Below, piece after piece: positions 22,440 through 35,300 of a stretch of 64,000 nt of DNA. A program made the position numbers and the translations under genes. The stretch is taken from assembly GCA_036936605.1 (NCBI GenBank), contig JAUPFV010000004.1, positions 69,278,352-69,342,351 on the forward strand, written 5' to 3'. Each line of letters opens with the position of its first letter. The stretch's first letter is position 1. This stretch comes from Limnanthes douglasii subsp. nivea (taxonomy: Eukaryota > Streptophyta > Magnoliopsida > Brassicales > Limnanthaceae). The notes under the pieces were generated by a model. The model was not told the DNA's origin. It saw only the letters and a program-made list of their open reading frames with translations, and ran no database searches.

Positions 22440-22977
22440 AAAATACTGTGATTTTGTGACAAAACTAGCATTTAATAAGAAGCTGTGATTTTGTGATAAA
22501 ACTTACATTTTGTGGTTAATTGATCAGAAACTTAATTTGACAGAGGAGGAAAGTCCTCAACATTCAATAAATCCGAAGTGTTTTCGGAAATAATTTTGGA
22601 TCTCGTGAAGATAATTTGAAAGGAGGGTGATGGGCGGGTTTTCCTTTGTCGTGGGAGCTCGTCTCCTGCATTCTTAATAATGTGAATAAAGAAATGGTGG
22701 TGGTCGGCGCATAAAAAATTAAGAAAAAAATAAAGACTTCCATTCGGTTAGGTGTTCTACCGAATTAGTAGCTTTTCAAAGATATATTTTTTTCCAAAAC
22801 ATATTATTCATAACATCTCACAAAAGCATTTATCTTTTTAAATATTTTAAACATTTAAAAACTATATTAATAGATTAGATGTTTTAAAGAAAATGCCTCA
22901 AAACAAATTGATATAATATTTAAAAAATGGTTGAAACCTCCTAAAAAACTATCTAATTTAAAAAGTCAATGAATTTG

Positions 22978-23032
<55 letters not shown>

Positions 23033-23760
23033 CCGAAAAAAATCCAAAATTAAAAACAAAATTTTCAAACTTGAACTATTTATAAAAAACTTTAAAAGAA
23101 ATATTCTAAAAAAAATCTATCCAATTTGCATTAAAATACTGTGATTTTGTGATAAAACTTACATTTTGTGGTTAATTGATCAGAAACTTGATTTGACAGA
23201 GGAGGAAAGTCCTCAACATTCAATAAATCCGAAGTGTTTTCGGAAATAATTTTGGATCTCGTGAAGATAATTTGAAAGGAGGGTGATGGGCGGGTTTTCC
23301 TTTGTCGTGGGAGCTCGTCTCCTGCATTCTTAATAATGTGAATAAAGAAATGGTGGTGGTCGGCGCAAAAAAAATTAAGAAAAAAATAAAGACTTCCATT
23401 CGGTTAGGTGTTCTACCGAATTAGTAGCTTTTCAAAGATATATTTTTTTCCAAAACATATTATTCATAACATGTCACAAAAGCATTTATCTTTTTAAATA
23501 TTTTAAACATTTAAAAACTATATTAATAGATTAGATGTTTTAAAGAAAATGCCTCAAAACAAATTGATATAATATTTAAAAAATGGTTGAAACCTCCTAA
23601 AAAACTATCTAATTTAAAAAGTCAATGAATTTGTAATATATATATATATATATATATGAACCGAACAAAATCCAAAATTAAAAACAAAATTTTCAAACTT
23701 GAACTATTTATAAAAAACTTTAAAAGAAATATTCTAAAAAAAATCTATCCAATTTGCATT
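22440..23760 (+). repeat. 0.65-kb internal tandem duplication at the 3' end of U2
   Basis: 22440-23132 is repeated as 23133-23760. Both blocks run from AAAATACTGTG to TTTGCATT. The second block lacks 37 bp between the two CTGTGATTTTGTGA words, has a shorter TA run, and reads CCGAACAAAATCC instead of CCGAAAAAAATCC. It therefore matches the end of U5 better than its neighbour. Confidence 0.88.
22979..23030. repeat. TA microsatellite
   Basis: A run of about 25 TA dinucleotides. The homologous run is much shorter at 23637, 31163, 51359 and 57737. Confidence 0.95.
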
Positions 23761-24170
23761 AACAAAATGATCCAACAAATATATAGGTTATTTTTTTTGG
23801 TTCGATAATAAATGTAATTATACATAAAGAGGACGTTAATCAAGACATTTGTAAAAGGTAGTTGATTTACATATATGTGCACAAAACAACTTGGTGTCTT
23901 TTGGAAAACATCACACCCTTACAATTGGTGCGTAAAACCCTAATGTATATATACCGTTGGAGAGCACACATTTTGCATATCCAAGTAAAAAGAAAAGTGT
24001 TTCTCATCAGTGCATTTGTCAATTACATCCAAATGAATTCCTCTGTAACAATTTGTTCTGTCCCTTCTCTTTATGAAAAAAATTATACTGTTTCAAAAGA
24101 ATATTTTGAAGTTTTTTATGAAGTGGACATCATCCTTTTCACTAGATTCGTGTTGTACTTAGGGCGTGAC

Positions 24171-25194
24171 ATGGCAGAGTCAATCCAGGTGATGGGATTC
24201 CTCCTATTTCTGGAACACGAGGATAAGACACGGAACTTGGTGGCTGACTTGTGCGAAGATGACGATGAAACAATCAGCGCCCTAGCAGAGGAAGTGTCCT
24301 TATGTCTTAGATGCATCAAGAGTGAAGAGTGGCCTTTCATTGAAGGGCACGACGAGGGTATGATCCCTATTATTCAAAGTAGACTAAGGAACAAAAACCT
24401 TGATCTCAAATTCTTTCATTATCACCGAGTGGAGATCGTAGACACGGTTATGAAGAATGTGAACAACATTTGCTTGAGAGCATTTGCGGATGTCATTGCC
24501 AATATTACACAAAATCATTGTGGCCAAGTCATTAACCCACCTAATATTCACCCATCCTCCCCTGAAAATGAGATGTTTAATGGCATAAGTATCAGCCAAT
24601 ATGGATATAACCATCCGGACATTATGCAGTCAGAAATATGTGCCCTTCGGGAGAGGGATATTCTGGAGAGTCAAAGGAACAAATCACAAGCGGGAGAAAC
24701 CTTTGAACCTGCAAATGATAGAACAATGTTTCTCACTTTCTCAAAAGGGTATCCTCTTTCACACATACAAGTCAGAGAATTTTTTACAAGGTCAGTATAT
24801 CCCACATAATTTTGTAAAGTTCTTTAAAGGCCTGTCAATCAAAACATAATTCGTATAACAAAATTTTGAAAAAAGAAACTGTTACTTATTAATGAAGTTA
24901 ATTTCCAGTAAAAATGCATTTTGGCATTTGTAGGTCAGTACATACATATAATCTGTCTATGTGCTTTGCTCCTTCTGAAACTTTTTATACTAATGTTTAA
25001 AATACTGCTATAACAGGAAATTTGGGGATTGCATAGAAACTATTCATATGCAAAGAGTAGACGTACGTGAGCAGTCGCTGTATGCACGTGTTGTGCTCCG
25101 AACTGCTCCAATGCTCCAAGCAGTGCTTGGCGGAGTCGCCAAGGCCAAGTTCACTATTAATGGCAAGCATGTTCGGGCTCGCAAATATGTCTAA
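24171..25194 (+). CDS. RRM-like protein, two exons, U3 copy
   Basis: Exons 24171-24790 and 25017-25194. The 265-aa product is identical to U1, U4 and U5. The intron is 226 bp, 8 bp longer than in U1, because of the B-type TTGGCATT insertion. Both splice sites and the TACTAAT branch-like site are kept. Apparently intact. Confidence 0.8.
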
Positions 25195-26362
25195 ACCTAT
25201 CCGATAGTGTTGGAGGATTAATACATCATTCCGCCTTTGGTTCAAAGTGCAACAAATGAGTTTATTTTTTGTCCGTGTTTTAATTTTCTTTCAGTGTAGG
25301 GTTCTTCTTCTTCATTTATAAAAAATAAAATTTTGATGAAGATTTTGGTTTTAAAACAAAGTGTATGAGTATTGGTTGGAGATGGGTATTTTCTACCGTC
25401 CAAATACGTAATATAATAGGTTTTCTTTTTCATAACTTTCTTGGACTCCGTTTCCATATGTAGCATTTGATTTATCTTCGGTTTCAAATTATATTTTTTT
25501 ATATTAAAAATCGGATATGGCCATGAATAGAGCAACGACCATTTCTATGATAAAAGTTTTAATTATATTATTTTTTATTTAGTCCGTTGTTAATCAAATA
25601 ACGTTAGAAATCAAAATGCGCCACTTCAGACACAAAACACAATAAAAAAATCAAAAATAGAAAAAATGGGTAAACAATAATGTCTATCTCTGCGGATGCT
25701 AACTTAAGAAAAAACGTTTCACTGTGATAAAAGAATGTGACAATTATCTTTTCTATAACCCTAGAGATCTAGTTATAGTGGATTAAATGGATAACATATA
25801 ATGGTTGTTCGTGTAATGGATCTAATATTGTAAACCTCGTGAATAATGGACTCATTCTCAAAAAATATTTTATATGATACCAATATCTTTTGGTCACTAT
25901 CACCAAATAAACGTTTCGTTCATCTTATTTTGTCAAATACCCTTAAGGCATCCACTTGATGGGAACCCCAATTCGTTTTAGAGAATCTCGTTTTTGTCTA
26001 AGTGATACAGCCTTAGAATTATATAAGTTGGATTCTCGTGTGTAGTTATTATATTTAGCAACAAAACAATAGCTTTGGCTAAATATAATTGTATGTAACT
26101 TAAATTATTATTATAAATTAACATTCTTATTTTTATATAACAAAATAAGAATTGTTTAGCAACCAACTTTTTTTATTTGTCATAATTTTATTTTAATTTT
26201 TCTTATTTATAAATTAAATATTTCTAATTGACCAATTAAAATATTAAAATTCTATTTATAAATTTAATATTTGTAATTAATTAATTATAATATTAAATTT
26301 AAATAACGAGAGTTCTCTCGCCAAGTAAATTCAAATTATAAGCTAAAATAGATACTCAAACA

Positions 26363-26366
<4 letters not shown>

Positions 26367-26415
<49 letters not shown>
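26367..26415. repeat. TA microsatellite, longest allele of the mid-unit tract
   Basis: About 24 TA repeats. The same position has about 7 in U2, 12 in U1, 22 in U4, 9 in U5 and 15 in U6. Confidence 0.93.
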
Positions 26416-26417
<2 letters not shown>

Positions 26418-26501
26418 GTTTACAAAAACTAGGCTTTATAAGAACAACTATTAAATTCTATATTTATCAAAATTAATAAATCACATAAAATCTAACACAT
26501 T

Positions 26502-27788
26502 TCAACAACCAATTTGGTGGGTCACTACTATTGAGATTGGTGTCTTTAAAAACAGCGTTAATGAATTTTTTTTATTCGATTTTTTGAATTGTTTATCTTG
26601 TTCACTATCCTTTAATTGCATAACTTCTCTATTTTTTGACGAAGAAGATATAGTAAATTGAGAATTATTTGACTGAGAAAAAAATCTACCAAGACTAGGA
26701 ATAACATTACCCGGTTTTAAACTAATCTTAATATTTGTTGAAACATTCGGATACGAATCAGATAAAGAAGTATCGGGAGCACTTTTGTTTTTGTGATATA
26801 AATCAGAAATAAAGTACTAAAGAAAATACGAAATTCACGAGTCGTGAATGAGGAGATAAGAAGATCATATAAAATAAAATCACAAATGATGCAACCTATG
26901 TATATAGAAAATGAAAAAGTAATATTCATATTAATCATGTATAATTTTTAAAAATAACTGCATCAAAATGATTATGTCAAATTAAATAATTATATATAAG
27001 TCAATAATAAAATATACTACATAGTAATGTATATACATGCACAAATGACAAAGTTACAAGAAATTTATCTTCAAATTCAGGTAACGAAGAGAGAAATATA
27101 ATAAAGAATAACCGAAACCAACCAATAAATTGAGTCATGAATGAGTTTTAGAAAGATTTGCAATGTTCATCAAAAAATTAATTGTTTGCTCGCCAAAAGA
27201 GGTGGAATTTAGTTTTCAACAAAACTTCATCAAAAGTGGAAGGATTTTTCTTGCTAGAAGGAGGGAACTTGTCAAAAGTAGTATGATTTTATTCTTCATA
27301 GCATGGATTGCATCATAAACTGAAGCATTCTTATTGTTAGGTCAAAGTATTCGCCAGAGGTGGTGATATTTTTATTACTAGTAACAACGGTTGTATTAGG
27401 GTAGAAGTATTTTTCTTATTGGGAGCAGAGAACTCGTGAGAAATAGAAAGACATTTCTTCTTGAAAACTGGCACCACGTCGAATCTTTTTGAGTCTTCGT
27501 ATCTTTTCCTTGAGAGATTCTTCTAGTTGTGCAGTTTTCCTTTGAGAAGTGTTAAGATTGTCATTATTATGAAAAGGATTAATAACACGGTCATGTTTTA
27601 TTTTTTCGCAGATAAAGTTGTTGAGAGTATCATCAAAATCAACATCTTGGAGAGATTATTATGCATTATGGTCACGTTTATTTTTCCGACAAACAATCTT
27701 GTTAGGAGAAGCATCATCAATACTTGTTTATGTTTTCTTAGAACATTCAATCTGAAACCGAATTCGTTTTTGTTACACATTCGTTGAA
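26502..27788 (-). pseudogene. Unrecognised decayed gene (U3)
   Basis: The terminal exon is 26502-26816, with the same acceptor and TGA as U2. The upstream coiled-coil-like stretch is also present. No lesions distinguish it from the U2 copy in the parts I compared. Confidence 0.5.
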
Positions 27789-30700
27789 GAAGAATACCTT
27801 GAACATATTAAGTAGTAGTTTCTTCTCCGGCTGTAGTAGGAGTAACATTTCCATCATAAGTTATGGTCAGTTATCGAACAGATAAAACCAAGTAACGAGA
27901 AATTTTGTACTATAAAATGGAGGGATACGTAAGATACCAAACCGAGTAAGAAGCAAATAATAGGTTTAGGTTTGATAGATGATTTATGTCAAAACCTTCA
28001 TAAATATTTCTAAACAACTTCTAATAACTAGTAGAATATACAAAAGAGTGAAATACAAAAGAGAAACGTGAGTAAGCATGCAACAAAAAAAGAAGTTAAA
28101 ATGTAATTAGAAAATCTTATATTATGTGTGTTCATCCAGCTTCATTCGATTTGACCATACTCTTGTTCAGTTAAATATTATGTTTTCTCGGTTACAAAAA
28201 TTAAGGTGGTTTTGCAATGGCGGTTTTCCGACGAATGGGTTTTTCGAGTTTCTAAATATTAATATTTGTGAGGAAATTTAGAAACTATATAGATATTCTC
28301 GGAATTTTTGAGCTAAGCATTATACGATGAGTATTGTGCAGTATCCATTAGTAGTTAGATGGGTAGGAAATATGCAAACATTTAACAAATCTTGGATGAA
28401 TCTAGAAAGAGGTAATCAAAGACCCAATGATATACGGAAATAAAGAAACAGGCTTCTTCTTTTCTGTTTTGATAGATTAATTCATCAGTTTAGAAACACG
28501 AGTAATATATCATCAGGAAACCCTTATTCATTTTCAACGAGTTGATGTTCGTCTTCAATCATATTCTTCAAGGTTCTAAATAATTTACCAAAAAGTTAGT
28601 TTATAAATTATTTTTCCAAAATCTACACGAGAAGGTTTGTTCATTACTTGTTTGGAAGGTCTTTTTCTTTTAAGAACCATTTATGGATAAAAAGAAGAAA
28701 CTTTATCGGTAGGGTTTTCAAACTGATTAAGTCTCTATTTTTTTTTTAACAAAAGATCATGAAAACAAAATTTTAGGCCCAACAAGGGGTTCATGAGAAG
28801 AGGAATTAAGGTTAATACTACAGTTCAAATGGTGAAGTGTGAAGTAAGAATTTCTATTACGAAATTAGGGATTTACCAACAAATCAATAATATTTATTAT
28901 ATTATAACCATATTTTATTAGAAATCAGAACATGCATGAAAAAGATAAAGAGAGGAATCGATGTAGAAAATACCTACCGAAAGGATTCGAATACGAAGAT
29001 GGATTTTTCGATATAATTATGGATTTACTTGCATAAAATCTGAGTCGTTTGATAAAAGTAGGATCAATGGTAAAATAGAGTTCATATATTTAAAAATAAT
29101 AAAACGATTTAATTTTCTAAATAGTGAAATGATTTTTAAATGCTTCTGAATTCATAAGTGGTTAATATTATAATTAATTACACATATAAGTGATTTAGTA
29201 AAATTTTGTGAATGCCATAACTTTTAAATAAAATTAACTCTTAATGTTACCTTCTTTACTTATTTAGTAGTGTTTGAAAATTGTTTTAGAAAATTAAATC
29301 ATGGACTAGAGGAGTCGTTATAATCTTATATTCTATAGATGGTATATATTTTTTATAATGACGATGTAAATATATAACTAAAATAACAAAAATATAACAT
29401 GCATTTCATAAGAGAAAAACGAAAAACGAAAGACAGGGTCGAATATATACGAGATGATGATCACAAAAATACAAGATGCGGGTTGCGAAATAAAACACAA
29501 GTCCAAATTCATAAGGTGAAGAGAGAGTGAGCTAAAATGGAAAAAGAGAAGTGGAAAAGTATGATTAGGATTGTATGACAAAAATATTTTTGTACCAAAA
29601 ATTCTGAAGAATGGATAACAAAAACAAAAAAGACAACTAAGAAGAAGGAGAATGATTAGGAGGAAATTATCGTTAAAACTATATTGTGGATATATTTGTA
29701 ATTTTAAGAATGTATGATATTTAAATAACAATATAAAATTTTATGAGATTGCGTTAGAAATTATTCAGTTGGAAAATAGAATTAAAAATCATTAGCTATT
29801 GATATTTCTGTTTAAAGAATAATCCTATTAAATATAAAAAAAATGGAAAACAATTCTCAACCCAATATTAAAGCATTCAAAATAAATTTTAATGATTTTT
29901 ATAGTAACATTAAAATATGAAACTGTATTTTTTTTTACTTGGTTTTATATTTGTGTCCAATACATTATTCAGAGTTCCTAAAAATTGACATCCAATTTTT
30001 AAATAAGGTGTCATAAATAACCTCCTGCCAATTTTTAAATAAGGTGTCATCATGTTCACCAAAGGGATCAAATTTTCTGTTATTACGACTTTATAGATAC
30101 TTAATTCAACTCATGGTGAATATAGCCCTATTCTTTGATGGTATCAGACTTTATGTGGCTTCCCAATTGCTTTTAATACATCAAAAATTGCTTCCCCATT
30201 GTACATATATTCAAGTAAGTTTGCTAGAGAAATCCACATGAGTTATGGAAGATTCATACTTAAGGTTAAAGTGAGGGTTTCATTTTAAAACTTCATATGC
30301 GGAAATGCTTAGGGTCGCAAAGGGAAGGATTACAATCACATATGGACCCACATTTCATTAGAACTTGTGGACTTATCATAATTTGGCTATTAACGAATGT
30401 TTTGAGTTGGACTAAAATCTTGTCATGTCTTGTGTTGTATAGCAAATTGACATGTTGCTTCCTTTCTTGATACGAGCATTGATGTCAAGTGATTCTTTTA
30501 GTTTTCCAATAGTCGCTTCTGCATAGGTTTGGGTATTTGAAATAGATTATTGGTTTTTATTTTTTTGTAAATAAAGGTTTATTGAAAACGTTATATGGGC
30601 CTAAGATTGAGTATTTGATGAGTAAAATACTGTGATTTTGTGACAAAACTAGCATTTAATAAGAAGCTGTGATTTTGTGATAAAACTTACATTTTGTGGT

Positions 30701-31696
30701 TAATTGATCAGAAACTTAATTTGACAGAGGAGGAAAGTCCTCAACATTCAATAAATCCGAAGTGTTTTCGGAAATCATTTTGGATCTCGTGAAGATAATT
30801 TGAAAGGAGGGTGATGGGCGGGTTTTCCTTTGTCGTGGGAGCTCGTCTCCTGCATTCTTAATAATGTGAATAAAGAAATGGTGGTGGTCGGCGCATAAAA
30901 AATTAAGAAAAAAATAAAGACTTCCATTCGGTTAGGTGTTCTACCGAATTAGTAGCTTTTCAAAGATATATTTTTTTCCAAAACATATTATTCATAACAT
31001 CTCACAAAAGCATTTATCTTTTTAAATATTTTAAACATTTAAAAACTATATTAATAGATTAGATGTTTTAAAGAAAATGCCTCAAAACAAATTGATATAA
31101 TATTTAAAAAATGGTTGAAACCTCCTAAAAAACTATCTAATTTAAAAAGTCAATGAATTTGTAATATATATATATATATATATGAACCGAAAAAAATCCA
31201 AAATTAAAAACAAAATTTTCAAACTTGAACTATTTATAAAAAACTTTAAAAGAAATATTCTAAAAAAAATCTATCCAATTTGCATTAACAAAATGATCCA
31301 ACAAATATATAGGTTATTTTTTTTGGTTCGATAATAAATGTAATTATACATAAAGAGGACGTTAATCAAGACATTTGTGAAAGGTAGTTGATTTACATAT
31401 ATGTGCACAAAACAAATTGGTGTCTTTTGGAAAACATCACACCCTTACAATTGGTGCGTAAAACCCTAATGTATATATACCGTTGGAGAGCACACATTTT
31501 GCATATCCAAGTAAAAAGAAAAGTGTTTCTCATCAGTGCATTTGTCAATTACATCCAAATGAATTCCTCTGTAACAATTTGTTCTGTCCCTTCTCTTTAT
31601 GAAAAAAATTATACTGTTTCAAAAGAATATTTTGAAGTTTTTTATGAAGTGGACATCATCCTTTTCACTAGATTCGTGTTGTACTTAGGGCGTGAC

Positions 31697-32712
31697 ATGG
31701 CAGAGTCAATCCAGGTGATGGGATTCCTCCTATTTCTGGAACACGAGGATAAGACACGGAACTTGGTGGCTGACTTGTGCGAAGATGACGATGAAACAAT
31801 CAGCGCCCTAGCAGAGGAAGTGTCCTTATGTCTTAGATGCATCAAGAGTGAAGAGTGGCCTTTCATTGAAGGGCACGACGAGGGTATGATCCCTATTATT
31901 CAAAGTAGACTAAGGAACAAAAACCTTGATCTCAAATTCTTTCATTATCACCGAGTGGAGATCGTAGACACGGTTATGAAGAATGTGAACAACATTTGCT
32001 TGAGAGCATTTGCGGATGTCATTGCCAATATTACACAAAATCATTGTGGCCAAGTCATTAACCCACCTAATATTCACCCATCCTCCCCTGAAAATGAGAT
32101 GTTTAATGGCATAAGTATCAGCCAATATGGATATAACCATCCGGACATTATGCAGTCAGAAATATGTGCCCTTCGGGAGAGGGATATTCTGGAGAGTCAA
32201 AGGAACAAATCACAAGCGGGAGAAACCTTTGAACCTGCAAATGATAGAACAATGTTTCTCACTTTCTCAAAAGGGTATCCTCTTTCACACATACAAGTCA
32301 GAGAATTTTTTACAAGGTCAGTATATCCCACATAATTTTGTAAAGTTCTTTAAAGGCCTGTCAATCAAAACATAATTCGTATAACAAAATTTTGAAAAAA
32401 GAAACTGTTACTTATTAATGAAGTTAATTTCCAGTAAAAATGCATTTGTAGGTCAGTACATACATATAATCTGTCTCTGTGCTTTGCTCCTTCTGAAACT
32501 TTTTATACTAATGTTTAAAATACTGCTATAACAGGAAATTTGGGGATTGCATAGAAACTATTCATATGCAAAGAGTAGACGTACGTGAGCAGTCGCTGTA
32601 TGCACGTGTTGTGCTCCGAACTGCTCCAATGCTCCAAGCAGTGCTTGGCGGAGTCGCCAAGGCCAAGTTCACTATTAATGGCAAGCATGTTCGGGCTCGC
32701 AAATATGTCTAA
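31697..32712 (+). CDS. RRM-like protein, two exons, U4 copy
   Basis: Exons 31697-32316 and 32535-32712, intron 218 bp as in U1. The protein is identical to the other intact copies. One upstream substitution changes the leader near 31415 but lies outside the chosen CDS. Confidence 0.8.
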
Positions 32713-33880
32713 ACCTATCCGATAGTGTTGGAGGATTAATACATCATTCCGCCTTTGGTTCAAAGTGCAACAAATGAGTTTATTTTTTGTCCGTGTTTTA
32801 ATTTTCTTTTAGTGTAGGGTTCTTCTTCTTCATTTATAAAAAATAAAATTTTGATGAAGATTTTGGTTTTAAAACAAAGTGTATGAGTATTGGTTGGAGA
32901 TGGGTATTTTCTACCGTCCAAATACGTAATATAATAGGTTTTCTTTTTCATAACTTTCTTGGACTCCGTTTCCATATGTAGCATTTGATTTATCTTCAGT
33001 TTCAAATTATATTTTTTTATATTAAAAATCGGATATGGCCATGAGTAGAGCAACGACCATTTCTATGATAAAAGTTTTAATTATATTACTTTTTATTTAG
33101 TCCGTTGTTAATCAAATAACGTTAGAAATCAAAATGCGCCACTTCAGACACAAAACACAATAAAAAAATCAAAAATAGAAAAAATGGGTAAACAATAATG
33201 TCTATCTCTGCGGATGCTAACTTAAGAAAAAACGTTTCACTGTGATAAAAGAATGTGACAATTATCTTTTCTATAACCCTAGAGATCTAGTTATAGTGGA
33301 TTAAATGGATAACATATAATGGTTGTTCGTGTAATGGATCTAATATTGTAAACCTCGTGAATAATGGACTCATTCTCAAAAAATATTTTATATGATACCA
33401 ATATCTTTTGGTCACTATCACCAAATAAACGTTTCGTTCATCTTATTTTGTCAAATACCCTTAAGGCATCCACTTGATGGGAACCCCAATTCGTTTTAGA
33501 GAATCTCTTTTTTGTCTAAGTGATACAGCCTTAGAATTATATAAGTTGGATTCTCGTGTGTAGTTATTATATTTAGCAACAAAACAATAGCTTTGGCTAA
33601 ATATAATTGTATGTAACTTAAAATATTATTATAAATTAACATTCTTATTTTTATATAACAAAATAAGAATTGTTTAGCAACCAACTTTTTTTATTTGTCA
33701 TAATTTTATTTTAATTTTTCTTATTTATAAATTAAATATTTCTAATTGACCAATTAAAATATTAAAATTCTATTTATAAATTTAATATTTGTAATTAATT
33801 AATTATAATATTAAATTTAAATAACGAGAGTTCTCTCGCCAAGTAAATTCAAATTATAAGCTAAAATAGATACTCAAACA

Positions 33881-33929
<49 letters not shown>

Positions 33930-34013
33930 GTTTACAAAAACTAGGCTTTATAAGAACAACTATTAAATTCTATATTTATCAAAATTAATAAATCACATAA
34001 AATCTAACACATT

Positions 34014-35300
34014 TCAACAACCAATTTGGTGGGTCACTACTATTGAGATTGGTGTCTTTAAAAACAGCGTTAATGAATTTTTTTTATTCGATTTTTTGAA
34101 TTGTTTATCTTGTTCACTATCCTTTAATTGCATAACTTCTCTATTTTTTGACGAAGAAGATATAGTAAATTGAGAATTATTTGACTGAGAAAAAAATCCA
34201 CCAAGACTAGGAATAACATTACCCGGTTTTAAACTAATCTTAATATTTGTTGAAACATTCGGATACGAATCAGATAAAGAAGTATCGGGAGCACTTTTGT
34301 TTTTGTGATATAAATCAGAAATAAAGTACTAAAGAAAATACGAAATTCACGAGTCGTGAATGAGGAGATAAGAAGATCATATAAAATAAAATCACAAATG
34401 ATGCAACCTATGTATATAGAAAATGAAAAAGTAATATTCATATTAATCATGTATAATTTTTAAAAATAACTGCATCAAAATGATTATGTCAAATTAAATA
34501 ATTATATATAAGTCAATAATAAAATATACTACATAGTAATGTATATACATGCACAAATGACAAAGTTACAAGAAATTTATCTTCAAATTCAGGTAACGAA
34601 GAGAGAAATATAATAAAGAATAACCGAAACCAACCAATAAATTGAGTCATGAATGAGTTTTAGAAAGATTTGCAATGTTCATCAAAAAATTAATTGTTTG
34701 CTCGCCAAAAGAGGTGGAATTTAGTTTTCAACAAAACTTCATCAAAAGTGGAAGGATTTTTCTTGCTAGAAGGAGGGAACTTGTCAAAAGTAGTATGATT
34801 TTATTCTTCATAGCATGGATTGCATCATAAACTGAAGCATTCTTATTGTTAGGTCAAAGTATTCGCCAGAGGTGGTGATATTTTTATTACTAGTAACAAC
34901 GGTTGTATTAGGGTAGAAGTATTTTTCTTATTGGGAGCAGAGAACTCGTGAGAAATAGAAAGACATTTCTTCTTGAAAACTGGCACCACGTCGAATCTTT
35001 TTGAGTCTTCGTATCTTTTCCTTGAGAGATTCTTCTAGTTGTGCAGTTTTCCTTTGAGAAGTGTTAAGATTGTCATTATTATGAAAAGGATTAATAACAC
35101 GGTCATGTTTTATTTTTTCGCAGATAAAGTTGTTGAGAGTATCATCAAAATCAACATCTTGGAGAGATTATTATGCATTATGGTCACGTTTATTTTTCCG
35201 ACAAACAATCTTGTTAGGAGAAGCATCATCAATACTTGTTTATGTTTTCTTAGAACATTCAATCTGAAACCGAATTCGTTTTTGTTACACATTCGTTGAA
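34014..35300 (-). pseudogene. Unrecognised decayed gene (U4)
   Basis: The terminal exon is 34014-34328, open 104 codons. One substitution (ATCTACC to ATCCACC near 34199) changes Arg to Gly in the GRFFSQ region. Upstream remnants are as in U2. Confidence 0.5.

Larger units (their letters stand above)
16857..23768 (+). repeat. Tandem repeat unit U2 (gene deleted, 3' end duplicated)
   Basis: Begins directly at the truncated right end of MULE copy 1. It has a 1.21-kb deletion at ATGAAG (17206-17211) that removes the whole RRM-like gene, and a 0.65-kb tandem duplication at its 3' end. Confidence 0.93.
23769..31294 (+). repeat. Tandem repeat unit U3 (full length, 7526 bp, B-type)
   Basis: Complete unit without a MULE. 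It carries the 8-bp insertion in the RRM-gene intron and other variants shared with U5. Apart from the two genes listed it is AT-rich spacer, including 25195-26501 and 27789-31294. Confidence 0.95.
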
